Of a DNA stretch of 64,000 nt, positions 9,101 to 20,144 are shown one piece after another (the stretch's first letter is position 1; each line of letters opens with the position of its first letter). The notes beneath the pieces are model-generated. The model did no database searches. It was not told the origin of the DNA and saw nothing but the letters and a program-made list of their open reading frames with translations. Both the position numbers and the translations under genes were made by a program. This stretch comes from Acanthamoeba sp. SK_2022b (lineage: Eukaryota; Discosea; Longamoebia; Acanthamoebidae). The stretch lies in NCBI GenBank assembly GCA_027943245.1, contig JANDJZ010000063.1, forward strand, positions 1 through 64,000. Direction: 5' to 3'.

Positions 9101-12100
9101 AGTGGGCCTCCACAGCAGCCGCGAGAAGGTCGTCTTCAACTTTGGCAAGAAGCCCTTCAAGTTCAACTTCGAAGCTGGTACGACCTACTCGCGCGCAAGT
9201 CCACAGCGCGCTCCGTCGGTCAGAATCCAACAACAGCGATTGGTCGCTTCTTTTTGGTGGTCATTTGTAGAGGTCGTGGAGTGGAACGTGCTGCGTCCGC
9301 GGGGTCAGGTGCCCAAGGGGCGATCGGCCTCGCATCTCCAGCCCTTCGGCCCCAACAAGCTGCTCCTGTTTGGCGGCTACAGCCCGATCCAGTTCTTCGA
9401 CGACATTCACGTGCTGGATACCGGTAAGCCGCTGCTCGCTTGACTGGCCCGCCTTCTGTCGACAGAGCGCAGTCCTCCGGTTTAGCCGGGTCGACTGACG
9501 GTGGCCCGTGCCCCAGACACGATGGTGTGGAGCAAGAAGGAGACCAATGGCCTGTTGCCGCGCCATCGCGATGTCTCCGTGAGCATCTGCATGAACAAGC
9601 TTATCGTTTTTGGCGGCCGGTACACACCAATACGCACAACCTCATCCATTTGACGTTCTTCGATGAACACAACTCACACCACACACACACACACACACAC
9701 ACCACACACACACACAACAGATCTGGCAACAGGTGTGTGGACTTGGTCTATTTCCTGGACCTGGAGACGTGGGAGTGGAGCAATATGACCGGCAAGATTG
9801 ATGTTCGTCTTTCCTCCCCCCCCCCGCTCTCCACCAACCTCTTCCGACGGCCGGTGCTGTGCTCAACCTTTAAGGGACGTTGGTCAGGGCGATGGACCGT
9901 GCGCGCGCATGTCACACGCCTCGGCCGTCGTGGGCGACAAGGTGTACATATTCGGAGGAGTCACCGGGGAGAAGCAACTGCTCAACGACCTCTACGTACT
10001 GGACGTGGGTGCGTGACATCTCCGCCTGGGCCGGGCTAGTTGTCACCACAGCTGCTCACACGCATACACTCCGCGCGCGACATCCTGCAGGCAGGATGCA
10101 GTGGATTTCTCCGCGCGTGTATGGCCGACCGCCCACCGCGAGGCAGAACGCGACCATCACCTCTGTAGATAAGCGGTACGGCTACACTGCCACGGAAAAC
10201 TGGGGACACGTATGACCCCTGACACTACGCGACGCGCTCGAACGTACACGCAGGCTATACGTGTTTGGCGGTTGGGACGGCAGACGCCAGCACAACGACG
10301 TTCACGTGTTAGATACGGAGCGGATGGGGTGGTATAAGCCCCACGTCTCCGGGACCGTGCCGAGGCCGCGCAACCACCACACCGCCGCCGCGCTGACGGT
10401 CGACGGGCGGCCGCAGCTGTACTTCTTTGCCGGATGGAACGGCCGCGGCTACATGGAGGACCTCGACTGTCTCGACCTTCGTACGTTCTCCTTCAATGTC
10501 TCTTTGCTTCTTACAATTTGTCGATGGTTGGACCACTCATAATTGATTTTATTTTTAATTAAAATAATCAAAAAAAAAACATTCTTACGCATAGAGTCGG
10601 AAGAGTCGGAGGAGCTCCTGCCGGCCTGCAACCAGCCCGACTTCCATGACTTCACGTTCTGGGTCGCCGTACGAGGCCTTGTTGTTGTTCGTTGGGATGT
10701 CAATCTGAAGGTGGGGGAGCGCATCTGACCTCGTCCGCTTTTGTTGTGCGTCACTCTCCGACTCCCGCCGTCTCCTCAGGACAAGCCGATCTATGCGCAC
10801 AAGGCGATCCTTGCTTCCAGGTCGGCCTACTTCCGGTCCATGCTCACCACCGGCGAAGGTACGCCTGCCCGAACCGGTGGGAAGCCCTTTCTCGACTCTG
10901 CGCAGCGCCCGGTCTTCTCATCGCGCCCCAATCATTTCGCTTGGCCTTCAACCGCAGAGGCCATGGCCGTTGAAGGCGAGCAAAGAGGCGCGTGGGAAAA
11001 CAAGAGCGAAGTCACGCTGACCGACGTCGTAGACCACAATGTCTTCCTCGCCTTTGTACGCTTAACCCCCCCCCCCAAATCCTCATCTTGCCTTGCCTCT
11101 ATATTTGACAAAGACATTCCAAATAATTAAAAAAGAAATAATTAATTAAAGCTGCCATCTCTGAGATCTTATGCTGACTCGTTCCACGATGCCTGATGGT
11201 CGTCCACGTTGCAGATTCAGTTTTTGTACACAGACATTGCGGACGCGACGATGGAGATGATCGGCGCCCTGCTAGCCGTCACCGAGAAATACGGCAAGGA
11301 GCACATCGATCGGTATGCAACTCTCTTCCGGCTGCATCAATGCAGATGGCAAATGTCCAGTTGGCTGACCACGCGCTCACTTCTTTTATTTTATCTATTT
11401 ATTTTATCTATTTATTTTAATATATTTTGTTGGCTATTTACGCGCAACAGGATGTCCGAGTATTTGATCCTGACACGGCTCAAGACTGCTTCGTTCCTGT
11501 ACAAAAACATCAGGTACCGGACTCCACCTCACAACGCGTCGCATGACCATGCCCCGCGGGCAGCGAACACGTGATCGTAGTCGGCCAATGAAACCAAATT
11601 GACGCTGTGTGTGTGTGTGTGTGTGTGTGTGTTGGCAGGTGGGCCTTCAACAACCCCCTATTCTCGGACATCTGCTTCCTCGTGCGGGAGCGAAGGAAGT
11701 CGCCCGAGGAGGAGCTGGCCGACCAGGCCTACGAACACATGTTCAACGGTGGCGACAAGGGCAAGGAGAGGGAGCCCCACACGAACACGACCACGGCGTC
11801 GTCGCAGACGAGTGAGCCTCGGCGCGTCTATGGCCACAAGGTCATCGTGTGCGGGCGCAGCCCGTACTTCAATGCCCTGCTGCTGGGCGGCCTCAAGGAG
11901 ACCTCGCAGAAGGAGATCGTCATCAATCCCGACGAAGAGGAGGTGAGCAACGACGACATGGCGATCGAGGACAGCGCCTTTGCGCGCAAGGGGTCGTTCG
12001 ATGCCATCGACGCGGTGACGAGCAGCGAAATAAGATACGCGATCTTCACGGCGCTGATCAAGTACCTCTACACCAACGAGATGGAGCTCGAGAACGACGA

Positions 12101-12867
12101 GGACAGGCTCGACCTCCTGGTGCTGGCCAACCTCTACTCGGTGGAGAGCCTCAAGAAGCTCATCGAGGACGACCTCACCCAGTCCCTCGACTTTGAAAAC
12201 GTGTCGTGCCTCTTTGCCCTCGCCGACACCGCCAACGCGCTCACCCTGCGCCGCAAGTGTCTCGACTTTATCACGGGTAATCGACACGACACGACACGAC
12301 ACGACACGACACGACACGACACGACACGACACGACACGACCAACACACGAACGCTCACGCCATAAGGCGGTGATTTGGGGGGGGGGCAGAAAACGACAAC
12401 ACGCTGCAGGGCATCAAGCTGACGTGGAGCTATGCGGACCTGAGCGAGGGGCTCAAAGAGGAGATCGAGAGGTTCCGGGCGACCAGGCAGGCCCAGGAGG
12501 CGGAGCGACACGAGAGGCAGCGGGCCATGCTCAAGCGTCAGATGATCGAGGAGGCCGTGCGGCAGCTCTCCGACACCTTTGAAGACGAGGACGAGGAAGA
12601 CGAGGACGACGAGGACTTTGACGAAAACGCCGGCGGGGACGAGGCAGCAGGTACACACCTTCAAGTCTTTTGGAGTTGTTGTTGCTCGTTGGGCCCACAC
12701 ACCACACGCGTGCTGCCTTGGTGGCCGCTGGGGCGTGCGTACTGTGGGAGGGGAGCCCCGACTTAGCTGCTGAGATTGTTCCACGCCACTTGGTGATGTT
12801 GAGTCTAGGGACTGGCAGCGGTGGTTCATTGACAGATCGCGGATCGGACCGGTGCGCGCTGCAATGA
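6160..12867 (+). CDS. Giant ankyrin-kelch-SPRY-kelch-BTB-BTB scaffold protein
   Basis: About 20 short exons. It starts MAEGTVLSLGDSVDQQILN. Six or seven ankyrin repeats follow (6.2-7.55 kb; e.g. KTPLALAAKRGFDKVIELLL, TTPLHLAARNGYVECCKILI). Introns near 7.58-7.66 and 7.72-7.79 kb join in phase to the first kelch unit (MRYDHAMTALGSSIYLFGG). A SPRY domain of RanBP9/10 type lies at 8.35-9.18 kb (LFYFEITILNQGLKGYIAVG, PFGPRFGTGDTVGCGL). Four or five kelch blades follow (9.3-10.5 kb; LLLFGGY, KLIVFGG, KVYIFGG, LYVFGGWDGR, LYFFAGWNGR). BTB1 is at 10.6-11.5 kb (PIYAHKAILASRSAYFRSML) and BTB2 at 11.65-12.27 kb (RVYGHKVIVCGRSPYFNALL, YLYTNEMELENDEDRLDLL). The C-terminus is a charged coiled coil plus an acidic run. 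BTB-kelch proteins often recruit substrates to cullin-3, so a ubiquitin-ligase or cytoskeletal scaffold role is inferred. The last exon is unsure; the stop may be at 12,867 or 12,908. Confidence 0.85.
9674..9717. repeat. Intronic (CA)n microsatellite
   Basis: An interrupted CA run inside a kelch-region intron of the ANK/kelch/BTB gene. Confidence 0.9.
11606..11632. repeat. Intronic (TG)n microsatellite
   Basis: A TG run directly before the GGCAG acceptor of the exon that starts BTB2. It may serve as an unusual polypyrimidine substitute. Confidence 0.9.
12282..12341. repeat. Intronic pentanucleotide tandem repeat (CGACA)n
   Basis: About twelve copies of a 5-mer just after the donor of the intron following the BTB2 exon. 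The same intron ends in a G9 run and CAG. Confidence 0.9.
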
Positions 12868-12985
12868 AGAGGCCTTTGGCGCTTGTCTCACCCACTCGCA
12901 AGGGTTAAAAACAATAAAATAAAATAAGTGAATAAATAAATGAATAAATACAGGGAGCAGATATTGACAAAATATATTAACCACA

Positions 12986-14119
12986 ATGCGCACCATGCGA
13001 GTTGTTGGGGCAGTCCTGGTGGTTCTTGTCGCTGCTCTGGTTGGGTGGAACAGCAGTGACACCACGACGGCCGACCTGCCGCCAGCGGTGAAGCAGTGGA
13101 AGGCCACAGGCCACTATTTTCTCTATGCAGCCGCAGATGGTCCTTCTCGAGTCATCTGGCACAGAGTCATCCGCAACGAAAGAGCTCCCCCGCGCACTCT
13201 CCTCTGTCTGCATGGTTTCCCCACCTCCTCCTACGATTGGATCAAGATTTTGCCTGAGCTGGGCAACCAATTCAATCAGATCTTCTTGTTCGACTTCCTC
13301 GGTACGTTCCCAGCTTGCTCAGACCCGCGCGCAGGATGGTGCACCAAACGCTTACGCGGTCGCCACACGCCCCAACAGGGTTTGGGCTGAGCGAAAAGCC
13401 CGCCAACCATGCGTACAGCATTATGGAGCAGGCCGACATCGCGGAGGTGCCTTCCTCTCCTCCCGTCCGTGAGGTGGCCTTGTGAGCCCCGCTCGCTGTG
13501 GTAGTAGTCGCCCTACTCGCGGTAGACAACGTCTCCACGTCGCTTGCTCGCTCTCGTGTAGCGGCTTGTTGTTGACCGAATGAATGGCCGCCGTGCGGCA
13601 GGCGCTCTTGACCGACGCGGGCGTACACGAGGTGCACCTGTTGGCCCACGACTACGGCGACACGGTGGGCCAGGAGCTGCTCGCGCGCCACAACGAGCGC
13701 GCCAGGTCTGGCGACGCGACCCTGTCGATCGAGTCCCTCTGCTTCCTCAACGGCGGTACAAACTGCCCCCCCCCCAATTCTGCCCGGTCATGCGCACAGA
13801 CGCTTTGCTTTGACAGTGTCTCCCCGGGGTTGCTCTGCTTCACACAGGACTGTTCCCTGGCTCTCATCGGCCCAGGCCCATACAGACGGTGATGGCGCTG
13901 CCGCACGTCGGCACCTTCCTGGGGTAAGCCCAGCCCGGCCCGGCGCCCCACATATGGCTCACTGCGCCAACTGGGGTGGGCGGAGGAGTGCAGGTACCTC
14001 GCCAACTACTGGGTATTTTGCCGCTCCTTCGTGCCCGTGTTCGGAGAGCACACGGCACCCACCGAAGCCGAGCTACAGGAGATGTGGTGCGGTTGTGTTT
14101 GTTGTGTGTCGATCGATTC

Positions 14120-14211
<92 letters not shown>

Positions 14212-14719
14212 AGTACCGGACGCGCGTTTGATGGTGGCGTAGGGCCCTTATCGCACACGAAGGTGGGCAAAGGCTGGCAGGCGCGCTGCTTCACTACATG
14301 GCGGACCGTGTCCAATACGAGCAACGATGGACCGACGCCCTGAAGCAGGCACGTGCCCCTTCTCCCGCCGTTATCATCAGCAACCACACGCGCGCACGTG
14401 TTCGTCTGATCACACATCACACACACCGCAGACGACGGTACCGCTCCGCCTGATCGATGGACCAGCGGATCCGGTGAGCGGCCGACACCTCGCGGAACGG
14501 TAGGAGCTCGTCTTACGCGGTTCCGACAAGCGAGCTCGTGTGCTGACCTCTCTCTGTGTGTCGTGTGGGGACAGGTATCGGCGCGATGTGCCGCGGGCGG
14601 ACGTCGTGCTGCTGGCCGACGGCGTGGGCCACTACCCGCAACTGGAGGCGCCCGGCCAGACCATGGCCGCCTACGCCGCGTTCCTCGCCTCTCTCTCCAA
14701 GAACTTGTCGTCTTCGTGA
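12986..14719 (+). CDS. Alpha/beta hydrolase, MEST/haloalkane-dehalogenase-like
   Basis: It starts [21 protein letters not shown], a signal peptide or signal anchor, suggesting an ER or secretory location. Next come the oxyanion-hole segment [20 protein letters not shown], then [12 protein letters not shown] across an intron. The nucleophile elbow [16 protein letters not shown] has Asp in the nucleophile place, as in MEST, haloalkane dehalogenases and epoxide hydrolases. The acid lies in [13 protein letters not shown] and the histidine in [14 protein letters not shown]. The cap part ([14 protein letters not shown]) follows MEST closely. About eight exons; stop at 14,717. The substrate is unknown for this family. 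The end is about 100 bp from the convergent NBR1-like gene. One intron carries an 85-bp (CT)n(GT)n tract. Confidence 0.85.
14119..14208. repeat. Intronic (CT)n(GT)n compound microsatellite
   Basis: A CT run passing straight into a GT run, lying within an intron of the MEST-like gene. Confidence 0.95.
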
Positions 14720-14821
14720 CGCCGCACTTCACGTTCGATCAAGTGCGCGCCTCGCGCTAGAGTTGTTTATTTACTGGTGTGCGCAAGCACGTGATTGCGG
14801 GAGGAATTTGGGGGGGGGGCT

Positions 14822-15815
14822 TCACTCGCCGAGGAGCTTCTGCGCGGCGAGTTGAACGTTGCCGTTGGCCTCCTTGAGCGCCCTGCGGATGGCGGTGAGG
14901 TCGCCGAGGGACATCTCCTGCAGCGCGGCGAGCTCTTCGGCCCACTCCTCCTTTGGCACCACCTCCCACTCGTCGTCCTCGCTCGTCGGACTCTTGGGCT
15001 TCACTTCCTCCTCTTCATCATCCTCCTCCTCCTCCTCCTCCTTCTCCACCGCCTCTTCGTTAACCTCGTCGGCGCTCTTCTCCGTTTCGTTAACGTTCTC
15101 CTGAGATTGCGCAGCGACAACGTTTGGCAGCTCCTCCTCGTCTTCGGCGTAGGCTTCCCCGTTGGTGTAGTCGTCGTCGTCGTCTTCGGACTCGACGTCC
15201 GAGTGGCTTCGCCTGATGACCTTGACGATCTTGCGGACCTTGCTCCTGCCCAGCTCCCATTCGCTCTCCTCCGCGCCCTCCTCGTCGTCGTCCCTCTCCG
15301 CGCTCTGCTCAGCGGGGCTGCTGCCGCTGCTGCTGCTCTGGACCTCCTCCGCCCGATGGCTCACCATGATGTCGGCCCACACCTGATGCCCGAAGAAGAC
15401 GCCCGACGGGCTTCGCAATCGCCAGTTGGACACGTAGCGGCCCGCCTCCTGCCCAGCGCCGACACCAACGCATGTGAGTGTGTGGCTGGCTGGCTGGCCA
15501 GAGTGGATGTGGGCGCACCATGGGAGCGACCATGTCGACGGAGACGTCGACCTCGGCGCCCGGCGAGATGGACATGACCGGGACCGAGTCGTAGGGCGAC
15601 AGGCTGTCGCCGCTGACAAAGGACAGCGTGACGCCCTCGGGCCACGCGGTGGTGCCGCTGTTGCGCAGGCGCCAGATCTTGACGAACAGGGAGCCGGGAG
15701 GCATCCTGTGGCCATCGTCCACCGTGATGTCCTCCACAAAGCGACACGCCAGCTTATTGGCGTTCGGAGAGCGCTCCCGCCTGAACCACGCCACGCGCAA
15801 GCTCAGGTAAGCCCA

Positions 15816-15885
<70 letters not shown>

Positions 15886-16257
15886 GCACACACACGCACA
15901 CACACGCGCGTGCAGTCCAATGATCACTGGAGAGAGGCGTCGATGCGCGTTCCTACCTGGACCCTACCCCCTTGTTGTTGTAGCAGGCGGCCCTGCCACG
16001 AGGCGCGCCGTCAACGCTCGACTTGCGTTGGCGTATCCAGTTGGGACACGACTGCGCTCCCTCGGCGGAGGGAGCGTAGAGGTTGGGCAGCGGCAGGACC
16101 TGCGACAGCGCGTCGGGCGGCAGCGGCGCGTAAACCTTGAGGAAGAGGTGCTGCGAGTCGTGGGGCCGCTTGCGCTCGCACGCCGCGCACAGGCTGTAGT
16201 CCATCGCGCAATTCACGCACACGTATCGCACGCCTTGTATCTGGTGACCTGTGTGTG

Positions 16258-16317
<60 letters not shown>

Positions 16318-16882
16318 GCATGTGTTTGTGTGAGTGTACGAGGAGTGGGTAGTGCGAGACCATCTTGGGCCGGTTGTAAGCGGAGACACGCGAGGCAATG
16401 AATGAATGAATAAAGGGGAGAGAGGGGCGAATGCGGTACCGCAGTGGCGGCACACGATGTTGTGTACGTGGTCGGTAAGGGAGACGGAAGCGCCCATCGC
16501 GGGGGGCGCAGGGTTAGGGGCGGCGTCCACAATCACGACGCGCAGGACCTTGCCCTCGGGCAGCTGCGCGAGGGCGTCCCTCAACTCGTTGTCGCAAGTC
16601 AATCTGGTAATCAAAAAAGAAACGATTCCATTCATTCAATCGAATAGCTCAATGAATGATGCACCAAGGGAAATCCATAACGAGAGGAGCGGAGTACCCA
16701 ACGAAGTCGTTCTCTTCGTCCACATACTTGAGTTTGAACTCCTCGGGCAGGCCATGGCCTCCCGGGCAAAGTTGATTGTAGAGGAGCTCAACTAAGCGAA
16801 GTAGCTCTTCATAGGCTAATCCCTCGGCAGGTCGAGTGATTCGGCGCACATCAGTCCCAAACTGGAACTTTATCACCACCAT
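14822..16882 (-). CDS. NBR1: NBR1-type selective autophagy receptor (PB1-ZZ-FW-LIR-UBA)
   Basis: Exon 1 encodes a PB1 domain (MVVIKFQFGTDVRRITRP; basic Lys in strand 1, OPCA-like KYVDEENDF; LTCDNELRDALAQLPEGK). A ZZ zinc finger follows (VCRHCG ... RYVCVNCAMDYSLCAACERK ... HDSQHLF). After a linker comes a four-tryptophan (FW/NBR1) domain with all four Trp: VKIWRLRN, TTAWPEG, VSNWRLR, HQVWADI. A long acidic linker holds DDEWEVV (about 14,957-14,985), which fits the W-x-x-V LC3/Atg8-interacting motif with preceding acids. The last 40 residues look like a UBA (AALQEMSLGDLTAIRRALKE, GNVQLAAQKLL). This is the full receptor set: polymerisation, cargo, Atg8 and ubiquitin binding. Two introns carry long CA/GT tracts (15.81-15.91, 16.25-16.32 kb). 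Start ATG at 16,882. Confidence 0.9.
15814..15908. repeat. Intronic (CA)n/(CGCA)n microsatellite
   Basis: Lies in the intron just upstream (on the minus strand) of the FW-domain exon of the NBR1-like gene. Confidence 0.95.
16251..16323. repeat. Intronic (GT)n microsatellite
   Basis: Lies in the intron that splits the ZZ finger of the NBR1-like gene. On the sense (minus) strand it reads as CA. Confidence 0.95.
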
Positions 16883-17560
16883 CCCTCTGTGTTTTCTAGA
16901 TCTAAAGTCGTTGGATTAATAAATCATCGATGGGTCATCAAAGTGAAGTGAAATAAATCACGACGCCACGTACCTGTATTTATCAACTTGAGGCGCAGTC
17001 TCGTTATTGTTCGTGGGACAAAGGTAACAACTGATCGGGTTGTTCAGGTGCGGCAAAAGATGTGGAAAGCGTGTTGGGAGCGGGTTATGTGTGGGTTCCA
17101 CCGAAATGGAGCGCAGAAATTCTGGGGCCGATGGAAACAAGAGAAACAAAAAAAAATAGCAAGCTCTTGGATTTACAAGAACCACTATTGCTTGTTCTGA
17201 ACAAAAGGCGATGACTTGATTCCAGGGCAGGGTACAATGTGTTTTGCACAATGAAAACTTGAGAAAAACAGATCTGGAAAGGCAAAGTGCACAAAGATAT
17301 ATGTGGAAGATGGTGGCAGCACCCAGATGGCCTAACAATGACAAACACAAACAGAAGAGAGATTTTGCATGGTCAAACCATTCTGCATTATTACATAGCA
17401 TGCCCCAATGCACAATTTCAGGCTTCCTCATGTGGCGACTGGGTGGCTTCTTCTGAGCAGACTTCTTGTCGCAGACGTGGTAGTTCAGGAGTACTGGCTT
17501 CAGGTTGGGACGGACCCATTTTTCCGAATCATTTTCTCTTTTTCTTTTGGGATCTACAAG
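16883..17560. other. Divergent intergenic region
   Basis: AT-richer sequence between the NBR1-like (-) and LRR (+) starts. Open frames here lack family features. It may contain 5' leader exons of either gene; nothing else was seen. Confidence 0.5.
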
Positions 17561-19179
17561 ATGAGAACAGAAGATGCAGGGGGCCAGGGACAAGCAACTC
17601 CATCCGTTGTGGTTGCGCAGGGGAACCAGGTCGACTTGTCGTTGCACTCATTGGACTCAGCCACTTTGGATGCCCTGTGGCCACAAATCGAAATGCTGAC
17701 GGACAAGCTGGTGTGCCTTGGCCTGGACAATAACCAACTTCATCGAGTGCCATTGTCTCTGTGCCATTTCCGCAACTTGCAGTGGCTCCACCTCAACGAG
17801 TGCTTCCTCTTGTCTCTTTTGGTCCCGACCCACGGACACGGGCCCGCTCACGAGCGTGTGTGTCAGCAATTGGCTCATGCAGGTGCCTGAAGCCGTCTTG
17901 TCGTTGTCAGGGCTGGAGGTTCTACACCTCCAGCACAACCGCATCACAGCGCTGCCTCCGGCCATCTCTTCTCTTCGCTCTCTCACCGTGCTCAGGTACC
18001 TTGGACACCGAGTTGTGCTTCCGTTCTCACCCTCAGGACCTCTGTCGGTGCGCAGCCTCTACGCTAACAGGATCGCCGAGCTGCCTGAAGAGATAGGCGA
18101 TCTGCCCTCGCTCGAGTCGCTTCAGCTCTCCAACAACCGGATCACGGCCCTGCCTGCGTCTATCTATCGTCTCCACTCGCTTCAAACTCTGGCCCTCGAC
18201 CATAACCGCCTCGCATCCCTCCCTGACCCTCCGCCTGCCCTCGCACAGCCCGAGGCAACATACGGCTGGTCGTTGCTGTACTCGCTCGATCTCAGTCACA
18301 ACCGACTGCAGGTCCTGCCGGAGGGGTTCAGCGCCCGCATGCTGCCCAACCTCAGGGATCTCTTCTTGGACGGCAATCGGCTGCGTTGGCTCCCCTTTGG
18401 CGTGCTCCCGCTCATACCCCGTCTCGACCTCTTTGGTCTGCGTAGCAACCCCATAGCACAGGGACAGGACGACGAGGCAGACGACGAAGACGACAACGAG
18501 GAGCAGGAGCACGAGGGCTACAACAGTGAAGCGGAGTCCGTCGAGAATGGCGAACACGACGGGGCGGTAACCGTAAGTGACTCCGCAGAGCCGGTTGAGG
18601 AGGGCACCACCTACGCTGTCCCCGCGCTAGCCGACCTGTGTTGCCGCGCACTGGCGCCTGCTCGTGACCGCCTCACAGGACAACATCAGGTAACCTTTCC
18701 TCCGCCAGTAATTTGTGTCATCGACATCTCCCCCGCGCGCCATCGAACATCGCGCTTCCGGATGGTATACGCCATTTCGTTTCTTTCCCTTTCCATCCTT
18801 GGGTGTGCTTGCTTGCGGGCCAAAGCTCACGAGTGAGCTCGACGACATGTTTGACCTGGTGTGGTTGCACGTTTCATTGGTTGTCGTTCTTGGTGTTGTG
18901 GTGCGACCACCACTACGGTACCAGGTGCTTCCACAGGAGTTGTGGCTGCGGGTCCGCTGCGGCGGGAGGGGTTGCGTTCACTGCGGGCAGCCCTTCTACG
19001 GCCCGCCACCTGTGACGGCCGTGCTTCGTCGCCTGGTCCACCCGCCCTCAAGCCATGGTGACGGCCTTCTTCTCCTGTTTCGCTCTGCCTTCTGTTCGGC
19101 TACATGTTGCCGAACGCGCTGCGACAGCCTAGGTGGTGGCAATCACCTCAGTGTTAATGGCGACTACACCTGCACCTAA
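17561..19179 (+). CDS. Leucine-rich repeat protein, LRRC58-like
   Basis: It starts MRTEDAGGQGQATPSVVVAQ. Eight or so LRRs follow with the short LxxLxLxxNxL..LP pattern (LVCLGLDNNQLHRVP, LEVLHLQHNRITALPPAI, LESLQLSNNRITALPASI, LQTLALDHNRLASLP, LLYSLDLSHNRLQVLPEGF, LRDLFLDGNRLRWLP). An acidic linker follows (DDEADDEDDNEEQEHEG), then a C-terminal Cys module: VLPQELWLRVRCGG, CVHCGQPFYGP and LLLLFRSAFCSATCC. That arrangement (degron-like helix, CxxC and a later CxxxC pair) resembles the LRRC58 tail. Introns lie near 17.81-17.88, 18.0 and 18.69-18.92 kb; exact joins of the first are unsure. Probably a cytosolic adaptor; partners unknown. Confidence 0.8.
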
Positions 19180-20144
19180 GCTCCTGCCAATCGGTCAGAC
19201 TGTCGCGGCTTTCCCTGGTTCAACACACCTATTCAACGCCCAGAATCAGAGCACGTGGCGTACCTTAAGTGGGGTACATTAGCAACGCTTAAAGTCCGTC
19301 TGTCAACGGAACTGTGTCACTTCGCTCACCAGGACCTACAAAAGCGCAAGTACGACGGAAAGCCAACACCCGAAAAACAACCACGTGACGTGGTCGTGGT
19401 GGAGAGCTGGGGTAGAGCATGAACCAACCAACGGGCAAGCGGGCAATGATACGACAGAGATCGAACTTCTGATTGCCACGATCTGCGCTCCGGCCCAATG
19501 GCACCCGCTGCCGAGGACTGGGGTTGATATGTTACCGGTTGAACAACCCAATCAGCTCACTGCGGCAAGGGGCGGCACTCCGTGACTGGTGAGCTAAATA
19601 CAACTTTCGAAAAAAACGTGGCAAGCCGCAAAAGAGCAAGCCAAGTTGGCTAAGCCGACAGGGACTCAACATTCTTTCGTTCTTCTTCCCCGCTGCTCCT
19701 GCACACACGCGACCACCATCTGATCAGCTCTCGCACGCAGCTCTGGTCTTCTTCTTGCCCTTGCACACGCCGCAGGAATAAGACCACAGCATCAGACCAC
19801 TACCCACCCTCAAATTTGGCAAGCCCCAGGCCACACACAACTCCCTACCGAACCGAAGGACTCAGCAAGCCTATCAGCGCGGGCACGCCCGCGGGAGCTG
19901 TCAGACCATCCGACGTTGCTTCGCACTGACCGACTCCCTGAAGCTGGCCTTACCACCAACGAAGCAGCCTAAGCACCTCAAACACCCGCCCACACCTCTG
20001 CTAGCGACCGGTCCTCGCAGCTTTCCTCCTATCTCGACCCGTCCTTCTCCACCGTGCGGCCTACTCTCTCTCCAGCAGAATCCCTCGACCGCTCAGCACC
20101 CAGAGCACGACGTTATAGAAAGCGAAGACTCCAGATCCTCAAAG
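19180..20144. other. Long 5' region upstream of the homeodomain gene
   Basis: It separates the LRR gene stop from the homeodomain ATG. No supported ORF. The stretch from about 19.65 to 20.14 kb is C-rich on the plus strand (many CCAC/CCTC), and could be a long 5' UTR. Confidence 0.45.

Noticed and set aside
14031..14231. ORFs with long Val-Cys or His-Thr alternation (also at 16.2, 54.9, 55.0 and 57.9 kb)
   Set aside because: Translations of GT/CA and GTGC microsatellites in introns.
16958..17647. 229-codon minus-strand ORF upstream of the LRR gene
   Set aside because: Phe/Leu/Cys-rich without domain; overlaps the LRR start and reads through AT-rich sequence.
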